DNA of 64,000 bases from positions 1,034,001 to 1,098,000 of the forward strand of contig CATNEN010000026.1 in assembly GCA_950097015.1 (NCBI GenBank), in the 5' to 3' direction. This document shows, one piece after another, positions 1-11,298 of the stretch (position 1 is the first letter of the stretch; the number at the start of each line of letters is the position of its first letter). A program made the translations under genes and the position numbers. Below the pieces are notes generated by a model. That model was not told the origin of the DNA, made no database searches, and saw nothing but the letters and a program-made list of their open reading frames with translations. The DNA is from Macrostomum hystrix (taxonomy: Eukaryota > Platyhelminthes > Macrostomidae).

Positions 1-46
1 AAATAAAAAGGCATGCATGCAGGCCACACCGAGCTGCTTTCTCTGG

Positions 47-278
47 CTGAGAGCATTGGCATGCCGGCCAGTTTGTGAAGGTATTCGGTGCTCAGGTAAG
101 AAGGCTGAGAGCATTGGCATGCCGGCCAGTTTGTGAAGGTATTCGGTGCTCAGGTAAGAAGGCTGAGAGCATTGGCATGCCGGCCAGTTTGTGAAGGTAT
201 TCGGTGCTCAGGTAAGAAGGCTGAGAGCATTGGCATGCCGGCCAGTTTGTGAAGGTATTCGGTGCTCAGGTAAGAAGG
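47..278. repeat. 58-bp tandem repeat, four units
   Basis: Units begin at 47, 105, 163 and 221, each starting ctgagagcat and ending gtaagaagg, and appear identical. The array overlaps the 3' part of a minus-strand reverse-transcriptase fragment, so it arose by local duplication within a dead LINE. The same four units are at 42331-42562. Confidence 0.95.
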
Positions 279-492
279 CACACCATAGCAGATGCGCAGA
301 GCAAGGGTTTAGATCTTTTGCAGCTTGATCTGGTTGGTGACGCAGATCAGAGTCAATTAAGATTGGGGCGCCGTAGGTGAGAGCACTCTCACCGTAGGCC
401 CTGTACAGCATCCTGAGAGTGACGCTGCTCAGTTGGGTGATCTTGGCGATGCGGCACAGGAACATGACAATGGCCCGACAACGTGTTCGCAA
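208..492 (-). pseudogene. LINE reverse-transcriptase C-terminal fragment
   Basis: The 94-residue frame reads through motifs resembling the segment after the reverse-transcriptase palm of non-LTR retrotransposons, for example LRMLYRAYGESALTYGAP. It then runs into the 58-bp repeat. No catalytic YxDD motif is present and no upstream LINE sequence in the same orientation was found, so it is a truncated remnant. The clade cannot be assigned. A conserved host gene is unlikely because the frame ends in tandem repeats. Confidence 0.5.
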
Positions 493-797
493 CGTTGCCC
501 ATGTGTTTGTTCAAGCAGAGATTGCAATCTTAGATAAGATGGAGCATGCTCCGCAGCTCTGCTTTATAAAGGACTAGACGTGTTCTCAGTACTTTTGCCA
601 TTTTGATTTGATCAAAATGACTAGCTTACTTTTAAATCAGCTAACTAGTTGCAACTGTTGCGAAAAAGCTGCACTGAGAACCTAAAGAACCTAAAGAGCC
701 TAAACCGAAAGGAACTAAGATAATGGTATAGCGAATACTATGGCCATGGCACTAGGTCTAGAACAGTCCGAAAGAATTGCCGTCACTTGAGGACAGG
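493..797. other. Unassigned spacer
   Basis: It contains no convincing coding frame, RNA gene or repeat. It lies between the LINE fragment and the first direct repeat. Confidence 0.5.
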
Positions 798-1857
798 TTA
801 AACTAGCTACATCTTTTTCTTGATGCGGCCTCCTATTTTAACTTCACAAATATTATAAATCGGCCAATAAATTGCCGATTGGCCGAAAGGGTCAAAAGGG
901 TCGTTGTTGCTGTTGTGAGCTGCGTCTCACAATGACCTTGCCCCTGCGTCTCTAACCCTTCCACCCCTGCCACCTGCTCAAACCAGTTCTGGCCGGCCCC
1001 GGCTTAGGCCACCCTCCTTTTTCGTTGGTTGTCGTTCGCCCATTGGCTGCCCCATGCGCCGTCCTCGCTAGTCCAATCAGGCCTCTCGCCAAGGAGACTT
1101 CTGATTGGCTAGCCGGTCTCCTTCTCTCTCTCTCTTTGCTCTCAGCCTTGTGTGTTTGCCCCCCCAGCCCTGCGTGGCTTAGCCCTACCCCGTCCAGCCC
1201 TATGCCCTCGCCCCCACCCCACGCTGTTATTTATTAGCGCGCGCTGCCCGTGGCCAGCCCCGCGCCTCCCGAGTACTATTGCGAGAACGCTGCCCTCAGT
1301 TAGAGCGAACTTAAGAGTAAACGATCAATAATAAACTACGCAGCCTGAACTACAATACTTGCCATGAGTGCCACGTTCAATCCCTCCCGGTAAAAAAGCA
1401 TTCACGAGTTATTTATTTGTCCGTGCTGAAACCTTGTTCCTCTGCCCGACCTCTGCTAGTGTCAGAAGCTCATCATCATCCTTCTCCTCCAGAGTCTTCC
1501 CTCGAGTATGCGAAGTGTCGGTACGCCTCCAGACCGTCATCCACCTCTCTCTGGGGCTGTCGAGTGGCTACCCGCTCGCAGTCAAAGTATTCAGTCCGGG
1601 CTTAGCGAGTGTCGGTACGCTCCAAGTCCACCCCGTCTCTCCTCGGAGTGTCTGGACGCCTCGAGGGTCGCTGCTTCCCCTCCCTCCACCCCCGGCAAGC
1701 TTTGGGCGGTCCGTACCCGAACCCCTACTACCGCGTTGGCGAACTGCCGATCATACCGAGGAATTACAACAGCTGCCATCAGAAGCATTAAAAACAGACA
1801 CTGCAATAATAACTTAAGCCCAAATATTTAAGAAACGTATAATTAGAATACAGTGAA
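798..1857 (+). repeat. Direct repeat R1 (long form), LTR-like
   Basis: Its first ~75 bp (from actagctaca) and last ~85 bp (through gcccaaatatttaag to gtgaaat) recur at 3424-3607. The middle, about 905-1770, is GC-rich, pyrimidine-rich on the plus strand, and absent from the second copy. An AATAAA-like motif lies near 1328. The two copies flank a transposase remnant. They could be a full and an internally deleted LTR, but clear TG/CA ends are not visible. The overlapping short open frames across 1368-1831 look compositional rather than coding. Confidence 0.55.
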
Positions 1858-1859
1858 AT

Positions 1860-2650
1860 GTGGAGTTGCCACAAAATCTCTGAATCCACCATTGCTAGAG
1901 CGATGAACTCCATGCTTATCTCACTGAAAGTCGCCACCAAGGATGCCGACGTGAGGCTTGCTGCGAATACAGGATGTGATACAAGCGAGGCGCGACAATG
2001 CTATGATGATGACGGGACTGCCTGTGAATGACCTGGCTGTGTTTATCCTGAGACTGGCTACAACCTATGGACGAGAAGGACGCAGGGTCGAGCAAGAGTT
2101 GGCCAGCCTGTGCGACGAACGGTGGTAACGCAGAGGGGTCCCAACAGGACGATGCGCTTGGCAGTGTCATCTGACCTGGGTCTTGTCCACTGTACGCTGC
2201 AGCGAGGTGGTCAGACACGAGAGAGATTTCAGCAGTTTATTTTGGAACTGGCTAACATCATACAGGCCGATGCTCCTGGCAGACGAGTTATTCTCATTTT
2301 CGATGGTCCAAATTTTCACCAAGGGATTGAGATACCTGAGCAGTTTGAGGATCTCATTCGTCTGCAAATTTTACCGGCGTACTCGCCGTTTTTGAATCCC
2401 GTGGAGATGGCGCACAGCGCTCTTAAGATGAGATCAAGCGGCGCCTTGTAGAGCCCGCAATCGTGTGACTGAGGAAAACGTTTGCCCACCAGGCATGACA
2501 CGAGATGATTGGCGATACATGCTGATGGATCGGCTTGGAAGAGAATCGCTGCATGTCATTACTCCGCACAAGATCGCAGGCTGGGAGCTCCACTGCACTC
2601 GAAAGTTTGCTCAGTGTATCAACATGCAACCCTTTATTTGAACGCTTATA
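1860..2650 (+). pseudogene. Decayed DDE transposase (IS630/Tc1/mariner type)
   Basis: Frame 2110-2451 encodes a DDE_3-like core: VILIFDGPNFHQG holds the second acidic residue, and LPAYSPFLNPVE holds the third and the typical Y-S-P-x-L-N-P-x-E ending. Just upstream in the same frame (from about 2049) is an E-T-G-Y-N-L-W-T-R segment typical of the region around the first Asp, but the Asp itself is not readable. After 2451 similarity continues in other frames, including a W-R-Y-M-L-M-D segment near 2510, so there are several frameshifts. No full N-terminal helix-turn-helix was found. It is bracketed by direct repeats R1 and R2. Transposition activity is not expected. Confidence 0.7.
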
Positions 2651-3423
2651 ACATTATCAAAAAATTTTGCACCGCTTGTTTTGTTGTGTTCCTGCGTATC
2701 CTTTTCCAAATATATAGTTTCCGACAGTACATTATTTTGTAATTTCGTAAAACCACCACTTTGTTTTCAATATGGTTCTCACTTAGCGTTAAAAAATTCT
2801 CACTTTGCTTGCAAGGCGCGTGCCCAAAAAGCTGGGCTGCAGCGAGGGGTGGCCATAGACAATTGTGTTTTTGCTACTCAGTCTCAGATTGCTTGAAAAA
2901 AGTCTCACTTAGAATGCAAAAACCAATACTTACTTGTGCAATGCTTATAAAGAAACGGATCAAAAGCCTACCCTGTACTACAAAGTTCAATGTACAAACA
3001 AACAATACCAAAATATAGACCTACATCTAGTCTATAGTATACCTTTTTGCGTTCTATTTGGGCTTTCTTGCGAGCCATTTGGGCAGCGCAGGCAGTGGTG
3101 AGCGAGACTGGATAGTCACTTGGCGACACCATAAAATGCCGAGAGAAGCGCCGAGAGACCAATTTTTGTAATGTCCAAAAAATCTTGTCTTTGGTTGCCA
3201 TGGCAACGCTTTTCACTTCAGTACATAGACGGCCAAGTCTTTTACATGTTTTGCAAAAAACCGCATCCAACTGGGCAAAAGCGGCAATCGTTAAAAGTTG
3301 AAAAACGTGCTTTCCTATCCCGACACGTTGGTTACATCTTATCAAGATTAGATATCGCATCCGTAATGACCAAGAGAAAGACTCGCTTACGCTCGGCTTC
3401 CTCTTGGCCATTACTGGCTCACT
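2651..3423. other. Unassigned interior between direct repeats
   Basis: It holds a 152-residue open frame on the minus strand (2968-3426) with Cys and basic residues but no family I recognise. It may be part of the transposon that carried the transposase remnant or a neighbouring insertion. Confidence 0.3.
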
Positions 3424-3607
3424 CATCCCAACTAGCTACAGCTTTTTCTTGATGCGGCCTCCTATTTTAACTTCACAAATATTATAAATCGGCCAATAAA
3501 TTAACAGATGCACAAAAGGGTCGTTGCTGCCATCAGAAGCATTAATAACAGACACTACAATAATAACTTAAGCCCAAATATTTAAGGAACGTATAATTAG
3601 AATAGTG
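3424..3607 (+). repeat. Direct repeat R2 (short form of R1)
   Basis: It matches both ends of R1 with few mismatches: the actagctaca...ataaatt segment and the catcagaagcatta...gtgaaat segment are joined at ctgccatcag. Compared with R1 it lacks about 865 bp of GC-rich middle. Confidence 0.7.
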
Positions 3608-4374
3608 AAATTAAAGACAGGTATTGCTTCCATTTTTTTGCTGCAGAAAAATTACTACAATCAATTACAAAACAATCTAACAACTAACAAACAATCACAA
3701 AACGGTATTAAGGATGGAGAATTATATCCTAACCTCCAACTAATGATAATAATAACCACACAAATAGATAGACTGCTTCCTCTCGCATCCTTACTTTAAT
3801 TCGATATGTAGCAAGTCAAGTTAACCAATTAATGATCCCGGGATGGGGGATTTTGAATCATAGGAATCCGGGGAAAAGGATTCTATGTTTGGGAAACATA
3901 AATTAAATTGCGGAACCTTATCAATATATCATTAGCTCCATCACCAATTACTACTAAACAGAGAAATAAAACATGGGAATACAGGAACTGGGTCGCGGGG
4001 ATCGCAATTACAAACTAGATACGCGCACGCGCGGGGGTTCGAAAGGTCGACTGACAATGGGGCACTTCTGCTTCTTCAGCATGCATTACCGATTATTTTA
4101 GATTTCAAATGAAAACAGAAAAAAGACAATTCCGGTTTTTCTTCCTTCGCAGACCGGAAATAAGCGATCGTAAAAACATTTCTGTCTTTAAAAACAAAAC
4201 TAAATTAAGCAACGCTGTTAGCCAATGAGTATTATGACAAAATTATGAGTAAAATCGCCCACCAAACAGACTTCAGTAAAGTGTCTTCGACATTGTCCAC
4301 AGTCAAGCCGACACTCTTAGCCACAGCGTTTCTATCGCTTTTGAAATCCCAAGTGTTCGTCCCCAGTAGCGGCT
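3608..4374. other. AT-rich spacer, possible 3' flank of the secretory gene
   Basis: No coding frame is supported. It lies just downstream (minus-strand sense) of the last exon of the seven-exon gene and may include its 3' UTR. No clear polyadenylation signal was picked out. Confidence 0.4.
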
Positions 4375-4478
4375 TCAGGCCTTTTTCTCCTTCTGATTAC
4401 CCTGCAGTGGCGGCTCGTCCCCATTAGTTGATGGCGGCTGCTGTCCTCTTTGACGACAAAAGTAGACAACGACACCGA

Positions 4479-7400
4479 TCACAATAGCCACGATGATAAC
4501 AAGGGCAACAACAAAATCAATAATAATGATAGTATTGCCGCTGACGGCACTGCTCTGATTGGTGGCGGCGCTGTAGTTGTCGTTGGTTCCGGAGTCGTAG
4601 TCGTTGTTGGCGGCGCTGTAGTTGTCGTTGGTTCCGGAGTTGAAGTCGTTGTTGGCGGCGCTGTAGTTGTCGTTGGTTCCGGAGTCGTAGTCGTTGTTGG
4701 CGGCGCTGTAGTTGTCGCTGGTTCCGGAGTCGTAGTCGTTGTTGGCGGCGCTGTAGTTGTCGTTGGTTCCGGAGTCGTAGTCGTTGTTGGCGGCGCTGTA
4801 GTTGTCGCTGGTTCCGGAGTCGTAGTCGTTGTTGGCGGCGCTGTAGTTGTCGTTGGTTCCGGAGTCGTAGTCGTTGTTGGCGGCGCTGTAGTTGTCGCTG
4901 GTTCCGGAGTCGTAGTCGTTGTTGGCGGCGCTGTAGTTGTCGTTGGTTCCGGAGTCGTAGTCGTTGTTGGCGGCGCTGTAGTTGTCGTTGGTTCCGGAGT
5001 CGTAGTCGTTGTTGGCGGCGCTGTAGTTGTCGTTGGTTCCGGAGTCGTAGTCGTTGTTGGCGGCGCTGTAGTTGTCGTTGGTTCCGGAGTCGTAGTCGTT
5101 GTTGGCGGCGCTGTAGTTGTCGTTGGTTCCGGAGTCGTAGTCGTTGTTGGCGGCGCTGTAGTTGTCGTTGGTTCCGGAGTCGTAGTCGTTGTTGGCGGCG
5201 CTGTAGTTGTCGTTGGTTCCGGAGTCGTAGTCGTTGTTGGCAGCGCGATGTCGCAGGTGCGGAACAGCTGCGGGTGCAGGTCGCCCTTGGTTTTAGGAAT
5301 CTGGCTGAACTGGATCAGAGCTGGCATCGAATCGCTGCCTGGCACACAGGAAAAATGCACGCTGCCGTTGCTAAGCCAATTAAGGGCTACAGGCGCTGGG
5401 TTTTTATTACAGCCGGTCAAAATCTCACGAGTCCTGAAATCGAATAATTGACATTCTAAACCATATGATATTTACAATATCCTTTAGACTAGACTCGGGA
5501 TAGAGAAGCAGCACTCACACTTTCACTTGCTTGACAATGCAGTCGTCTATCGGATCTGAGTAAAACATGACCGGGTCTTCCTCGCTGAAGGAGGATTCGT
5601 TCACAAAGTAGCCGGTCCACAGTCTGAGATTAGTCAGGGCCAGTGGCGACTCGTAAGGATACTCGTCTTTCCTGGCTTTGTCTGAAGGAAGCGCAAAGAT
5701 GTGACAAGATTGAGCACAATTGAGCAAAAGTATCCTCATTAGAAATTCAAAAAAGAAATTCGTACTTCTCTCAGAGAATCTGCGCAGAAAGTCTAAGATA
5801 TCCCGGCCAGAAGAGGCGTTTCGGACAGTGAAAAAGTTGCCGAGTAAGAGTTTTCCAACCTGATTGGATTGAGCTGGCGACACATTCTCAGGAGTGACCA
5901 GGTAGCAGTAGTTATCGAGATCCATCATTTTCAAGTGGCAAAATTTTGGGTGCAGCACCCACGCATCCATCTGCAATCCCTTGGCATCGGAGCGGACTTG
6001 CTCATAGTCAGACTGGAATTCCAAAGTCAAGTAGTACGACCTGCAGAGTGAAGTGGGTAGTGAAGCAGCAGGGTCTCAACTCGCATTCTCATAAGAGAGC
6101 TCAGTAAGAAGCTGCAGTGCTACTCACGAGTCCCACAAGTTGATTATTTGCCGTCTTAACGGCAAGAATTGGAAACTGCGTGACACGGACGATTCACTGC
6201 ACCAGTACTCCTTCCGCCAAGCAGCTGAAATGTGTGCAGTCGGCTGATAGCAGCTGTTGTGAATACTCAATAATAATTAAACAGAGATGTTCGCAATATT
6301 TATAGAGTAACGAAATTACACTCGTAAAGCCAAAACGAAAGCACCACATTTTCCTTAATAAAAAGCCACACAATGCCGGCTTGTACTTCCACATTAGAGT
6401 TTAATTTCGTCGGCTTTCGATGCAAATTAACTCTGTGACTCGGAGTTTTAGTTGAATTACTATAAATGATTTCTCCTTGATAGAAGTGTTGAATTGTCGA
6501 GGGTTGAGAGGAAACTTAGAGGAAACTTTTGTCTTAAGCCAAGCCACTCACTCTCGTTGTACTTATGCCAGAAGCTGAACACGTCGGTTTTGTTGCAAAA
6601 CGGGTCAGTATTGTTGTCAAAGTCCACCACGGGCACGTCAATGTACATCTGTCTGGGCTGGTCATAGTTGATCGCCTTTAGAACCCAGTCGCACTTCAGG
6701 TTCTTCGTATAGCCCGGATCATCTCGGACATACGTCATCACCTGAAATAGACGCAGCTTTCTTTTATCCAGGCTCTAAGTGTGTCTTGGAGGTTGAGCAA
6801 GTCGTTTAAATAGCATTTTCTTCACACTTAGCCATCTATATAACTATTGCCAGCATTAGCTCGGATAAATACTTTTGTGGGGAGTCGCGGCCTCCTCAGT
6901 CCACGTACAGGCACACAGCCTTTGGAAGCGCAGTCTATAAATTGTCATTGGCTGCAAATCTGACCCAACTGGGTGCTAATAAAACTCGCTTTACTTGGCT
7001 ATTCTTAAGGCATGGCTTACGTACTCAGTACATAAGTATCCTCTAATCTAAGGATTTCTTATCTTCTGGTCGATAAAGGCCGTTTGCAACATACTACTCA
7101 CCCTCTGTGGGTTGAGATCACCAATTAAGACTCTAGTGACTTTGTAAACGGACATAACGTATGCGCCTCTGGTGTCCTGCATGCAGTGCTGATCTTCAGA
7201 CCTGGCAGTAGCTGAAAATGTTTAATAAATAATTAATAGCACAGATGTGAGCAGAACTCATTTCAAATAAAATTCTATTAAATCAGGGTTTGTAGCCTAG
7301 TGGTTTTCTCAAACTAATCGACTTGAAGGTCGGGGGTTCGACTCCGACTTCACTGGAACAACTTGTGTCCATTAGCAGGACAACTCACTCAGCATTGCTT

Positions 7401-7669
7401 CAGTTCACCCAGCTGTAAAACGGGTACTGGCTGGTAATTGAGGGTAGGTGTGGCCCCCGGTCCATGGACTGAACAGCTGCATGCTGCCTTCAGATGAGCC
7501 GCGCAATAGCTACGACTGTGCTGTGTTGCACATGTAGCCCCAACGGGCAATTGTAATCAGCGAATATAATTAATAACCAATATCATTATATAACCTCCAC
7601 GAACAAGCCACTTCACTTACCGATCAGCAGCAGAGAAATAACGAGTAATGAGCTCAGCTTTGTAGTCAT
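4479..7669 (-). CDS. Seven-exon secreted mucin-stalk protein, possibly CUB-like (copy 1)
   Basis: Exons read from the minus strand: 7669-7621, 7211-7102, 6741-6552, 6224-6128, 6040-5766, 5681-5519 and 5433-4479. All introns are GT-AG and every join keeps frame, giving 612 residues. Exon 1 is a signal peptide (MTTKLSSLLVISLLLI). Exons 2-6 form an ectodomain with spaced cysteines, N-glycosylation sites and a CUB-like K-C-D-W-V stretch. Ten cysteines were counted before the stalk. Exon 7 adds the last three of these cysteines, then about 15 copies of a 15-residue Thr/Pro unit (TTTTTPEPTTTTAPP), and ends in a hydrophobic tail suited to a GPI-anchor signal. An alternative frame through the same exon end encodes a transmembrane helix plus basic tail, stopping at 4375. 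The 84-bp intron 5 has no stop and stays in frame if retained. A splice acceptor (tttcag) lies 15 nt before the ATG. Function is unknown; surface or secreted location is inferred. Confidence 0.75.
4561..5248. repeat. 45-bp coding tandem repeat (~15 units)
   Basis: The unit encodes TTTTTPEPTTTTAPP in the frame set by the upstream exon. A second minus frame gives AANNDYDSGTNDNYS, and the plus strand gives Val/Gly-rich sequence. Because 45 is divisible by 3, all these frames stay open throughout. A few units carry single-base variants (gctggttcc instead of gttggttcc; one gttgaagtc). Confidence 0.95.
7285..7600 (+). mobile_element. tRNA-derived SINE in intron 1
   Basis: An A-box-like TAGCCTAGTGG (7293-7303) and a B-box GGTTCGACTCC (7335-7345) mark a tRNA-like head, with an anticodon-loop-like cttgaag between. 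The body contains cccagctgtaaaacgggtac, a segment resembling a core shared by several invertebrate SINE families. It sits antisense to the secretory gene inside its first intron. The 3' end is approximate. A tRNA-Ser ancestor is possible from the loop but not proven. Confidence 0.6.
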
Positions 7670-8074
7670 GTTAAGCTTTCAGTTCTGAAACAGAGTTCAA
7701 AAATTAGATTTATGATGTTAGGATGCAAAAGTTTGTGCCTCATAAAAGCACATCTTGTATTGCTCCTAGTAAGCCTACTTCGATATTACTTCGATACTAC
7801 TACGCAACAGTAGTAATAATAAAAAAACCCACCTATCCATCCATCCATCCACCTTTACTAAATCTCTAATTAGTAAATGTAAGTGATACTAGTAAGAAAT
7901 AATTCATCTTTAGCAGAAAACCAATGCCCCCAATAGCAGAGAACCAACAATGCCCCTCTTAAGAATAGAACCAATGTCCCCTTAAGCAAGGTTCGCCCCC
8001 ATTTCAGCGAAGAACAATTCATAAATCGTCCTGCTTGCCATTTAAATGTTAGCTGCTTCAGGGCAGCTGTTATC

Positions 8075-8407
8075 TTATTTTCCATGTTTCTTGTCGATGT
8101 AGTTTGCCAGTGCTTCAGAGGTTTCCCTGTCGTCTTGTGCCGCCAATATGTGGTTAGATTTTTCTTCTGCTGTTAGGGACGTGAAATTAGGAGTTTCACG
8201 CCCTGAAATTTTCTTATCGAAATTCGAACGTGATGAGCTATAACTATTCCAACTGCACTTAAATAAGAACTGGAACTCGTTTTCCACTTCAATTTTGCAC
8301 TTACTACATAATATATTCTCATAAGGAACTTTCTGTCTGGCAGCTCGCAATGTTTCGCAAGCTAGCTTGTGGTTTCCTAGTCTAAACGAGGATAGAGTAC
8401 GACTCAA
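8075..8407 (-). pseudogene. LINE ORF2 C-terminal Cys-motif fragment
   Basis: This 110-residue frame has LCSKCKIEVENEFQFLFKC, matching the C-x2-C...(H/F)xxFxC zinc-like tail found after the reverse transcriptase of many invertebrate LINEs. It is preceded by FRLGNHKLACET. No reverse-transcriptase domain remains upstream, so it is a 5'-truncated remnant. Confidence 0.55.
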
Positions 8408-8699
8408 CTCCGGGTAACATTTCTTTTACATATTATTCGGCTGAATAATATAGCTAAAAATAATAAGAGATAAGAGTTGGGTCTGCTAATAGCTTAAAAA
8501 TGATGGAGTCCGGGCGGGTCCTCGCTGGCTGCGATCTAGTGTCACTAAATGAAACCATGAAAATAGTTTTGATGTGTTTATTAGCGTACTTTATGCATAA
8601 CTTGAAAAAGGAGGGGAATTTATAGATCCCAAAATTCGGTTTCTGCTCCCCAGAGGGGGCTAAAATTGCTAGTCCATCCAACCACCTATACTAAATCTC

Positions 8700-11290
8700 T
8701 AAAGTCTGTCTGTCTGTCTGTCGAACGACGCTCCACAGGCTGAATGTCTCAACCAAAATTGATCGTGTTTTTTTTAAACAGTCCAAATGTTACTCGCAGG
8801 ACACCGTGAAATTTTTGACAATTTTTTTGCTTTGATTCGAAAGGTATTAAATATTCGAAAAACTAGTTTTCCTAATGCATTTAATGAGAGGCCAAATAAG
8901 GTTAAATTCTTTGCTGACTGAATGGTAATTGCAATAATGATTGCATTATGATTTCTAGCGAAAAGGCTCGGCTACTCAGCTGTGTGAATAATGGAATTTT
9001 GAATAAATTTGAATTTGAATAATGGTCTTTAATATAAAAGCACTATTAAAGACTTGCATTTTTTAATTATCCTAGGCCTGTTGTAATGGTTGAAATGGAT
9101 AAATGAAAACAACTCAATTAACTAGGTATTTCAAATAGTTTAAAGTCTACCTTATGAAAACTGTATATTGTACATATAGGTCTTTGATGGTTCTTAGTAT
9201 GCTTCTCAGTATAGTTCTTAGTATGGTTCTTAGTATGGTTCTCAGTATATCTCTCAGTATCTTCTCACAAATGACTAACACAATGACTTCTTTTCCTCAA
9301 ACCACTTTTTTATATCTCGAACACACTTAAAGCTTCAACAATGACTTGACTTTCGGCCAACAATTTTACTCACACACTCTCTCACTCTCTTACACGCACA
9401 GCGAATTTATTTTTCTGTCTAAAAAAACTGAGGCTATATATACAAGAGTTTTTTAGCATTTGTTTAAATGGTGAATTTTCACAAAATAATATTTGCATGG
9501 TAATCATTAAAACAAAAATATTCATTCAGTATTACTTTCAATATAGTAAAGAGTAAAACATAATGTTGTTTTTTGGCGCGTATTTAATTTTTAGATTTTT
9601 TATAAAACATATTACAACAAAAAAATGAAACATATTTAAACTAAAACTGATCATGTATTTACAACGTTACACTAAGCTAAAAATGATTTTTTCTGGTTAT
9701 CTCTTCTGACGAAATAAGTGTGTATATTTCACTTTCAAATATTTCAAAAAAATTTAGATTTCCTTTTGAATTCAGGAAAATGGTTGGATAGCTTTATTAG
9801 CAACTGCTTTTTATTTGCACTAGTAATTGCTTCCTGAGATCAATGCATAAAATAATTTCAGTTTCTACTTTGTGTATTCTTTGAAGAGTTAAAATTAATG
9901 AAACTAAATATCTAAATTTCTTACTACAAATCTTACTAATTTTTTTTAAATACTTAAATTTAAATAAATAAAAAGAATCATACAACTAACTGGAAATATT
10001 TTTAAGGGAACTGATTTGTATATTAGCTTAGCTAGTTGAAATGTATATTCTGATTTTTAAAAAACCCTGCAAAGTGCTTTGATTGACCAGCTAAATAGCT
10101 ATATTAGCACTACCTACAACATCATATTGTACATAATTGCTGTAGCGAAATAAGTAATAATTAAAAAGTACAAAATGAGAAACACAACAGTTGTAAACGT
10201 TCTGTTGGAGGTTTTAACATTTCCGTAAATTGGTAATTTCCACAAAAAAATCGAGACATAGGAACTAGTCAAATCTATACTACAAAAGTAGGCTTGCTTT
10301 TAGTCGGTGCGCGAGAACACAAGAAAAGTTAAAAAAATGGGACTGTACCAATAGGAAGACATTATAATTTTTTATATTAATTTCATAATTAACTAAAAGA
10401 TCGCTATTTTACAACTCAGACTTTGTTTCACGTAAGAACAAAAAGATCATTGTAAGGTTTTGTTATTCTGTAATCTGAAATACGACAGATTTCTCGAAAA
10501 ACGACAGACACTATATAGCTAGAATATAACTAGAATTATTCTTGCTATTTTTTAGTTAAACTTTTATTTGGCGATTTTCCTGAAACAATTAGTTTTATTT
10601 TTGGTGCATGTTTTTGATGCAAAAAGCATCTTTGGTGCACTAAAAAGAAAATTCAAGCCTGTCCTAAAAACTAAAATTACATTCACCTAGATTCGAGGTA
10701 GGCTTTCCGATGGGTTTTTTTTGAGTAGTCCATTTTTCTAGTTCATCATACTCTGTTACAATAGGGATTCAGCGACCTGTCCGCAGGCTTTAGATTTTTC
10801 TTATTTGTTAAATTCTTCATTGATTTAGTCAAATCCGTAAGTTTTTCATCTCTTTTCATTTTTAATTTGCTAGGAAAAATTTTGACTATACCACGGACTC
10901 TTCCAGCGAAGAATTCCAGAAGAAGAATTCCAGTGAAGAACGTGCAGACGCTAGACTGGAGGGGTCAGAGTGTAAAGGGACACGGGAGAAAATCAATAAT
11001 AGAGATCAAAGGGTGGAGCTGGCAAATAACCGGGGTTAGAAAAGGAGATTAACACAAGGGTGTAAAGTGAACAGGATTGGTTCATAATAACTCGCGATTT
11101 CCCGACACTCCCCCAAAAATGGAAGCCATTTTTTATGAAATCATTTGGAAGGCATGACAGGGGTTGGGAAAGTTAATTGGGATAATTACGAGTCGCTAAA
11201 CGCAATTTAACTTCAGAAGCATTTATAAGAAAAAGAGATGTAGCTCAAAAGCAGGGATGACAGTTTAAAGAGATTAATTGTAGTTTATTC
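8700..11290. other. AT-rich intergenic DNA
   Basis: No gene is supported. It contains a (tctg)n run at about 8706-8721 and a short 12-bp tandem repeat related to ttctcagtatgg around 9190-9262. Stretches of poly-A/T and short frames look random. Confidence 0.6.
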
Positions 11291-11298
11291 GATGGAGA

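Noticed and set aside
1368-1831. Overlapping plus-strand frames of 149 and 107 residues
   Set aside because: No known domain; three frames and the opposite strand are open because of GC-rich composition inside repeat R1.
2968-3426. 152-residue minus-strand frame
   Set aside because: No recognisable family or start context; kept only as an unassigned interior.
4450-5451. Plus-strand Val/Gly-rich 333-residue frame
   Set aside because: It is the antisense of the exon 7 repeat; the minus strand has matching splice sites, signal peptide and frame continuity.
7291-7360. Functional tRNA gene
   Set aside because: A- and B-box-like motifs are present, but no closed cloverleaf with acceptor stem was found; the SINE body follows directly.
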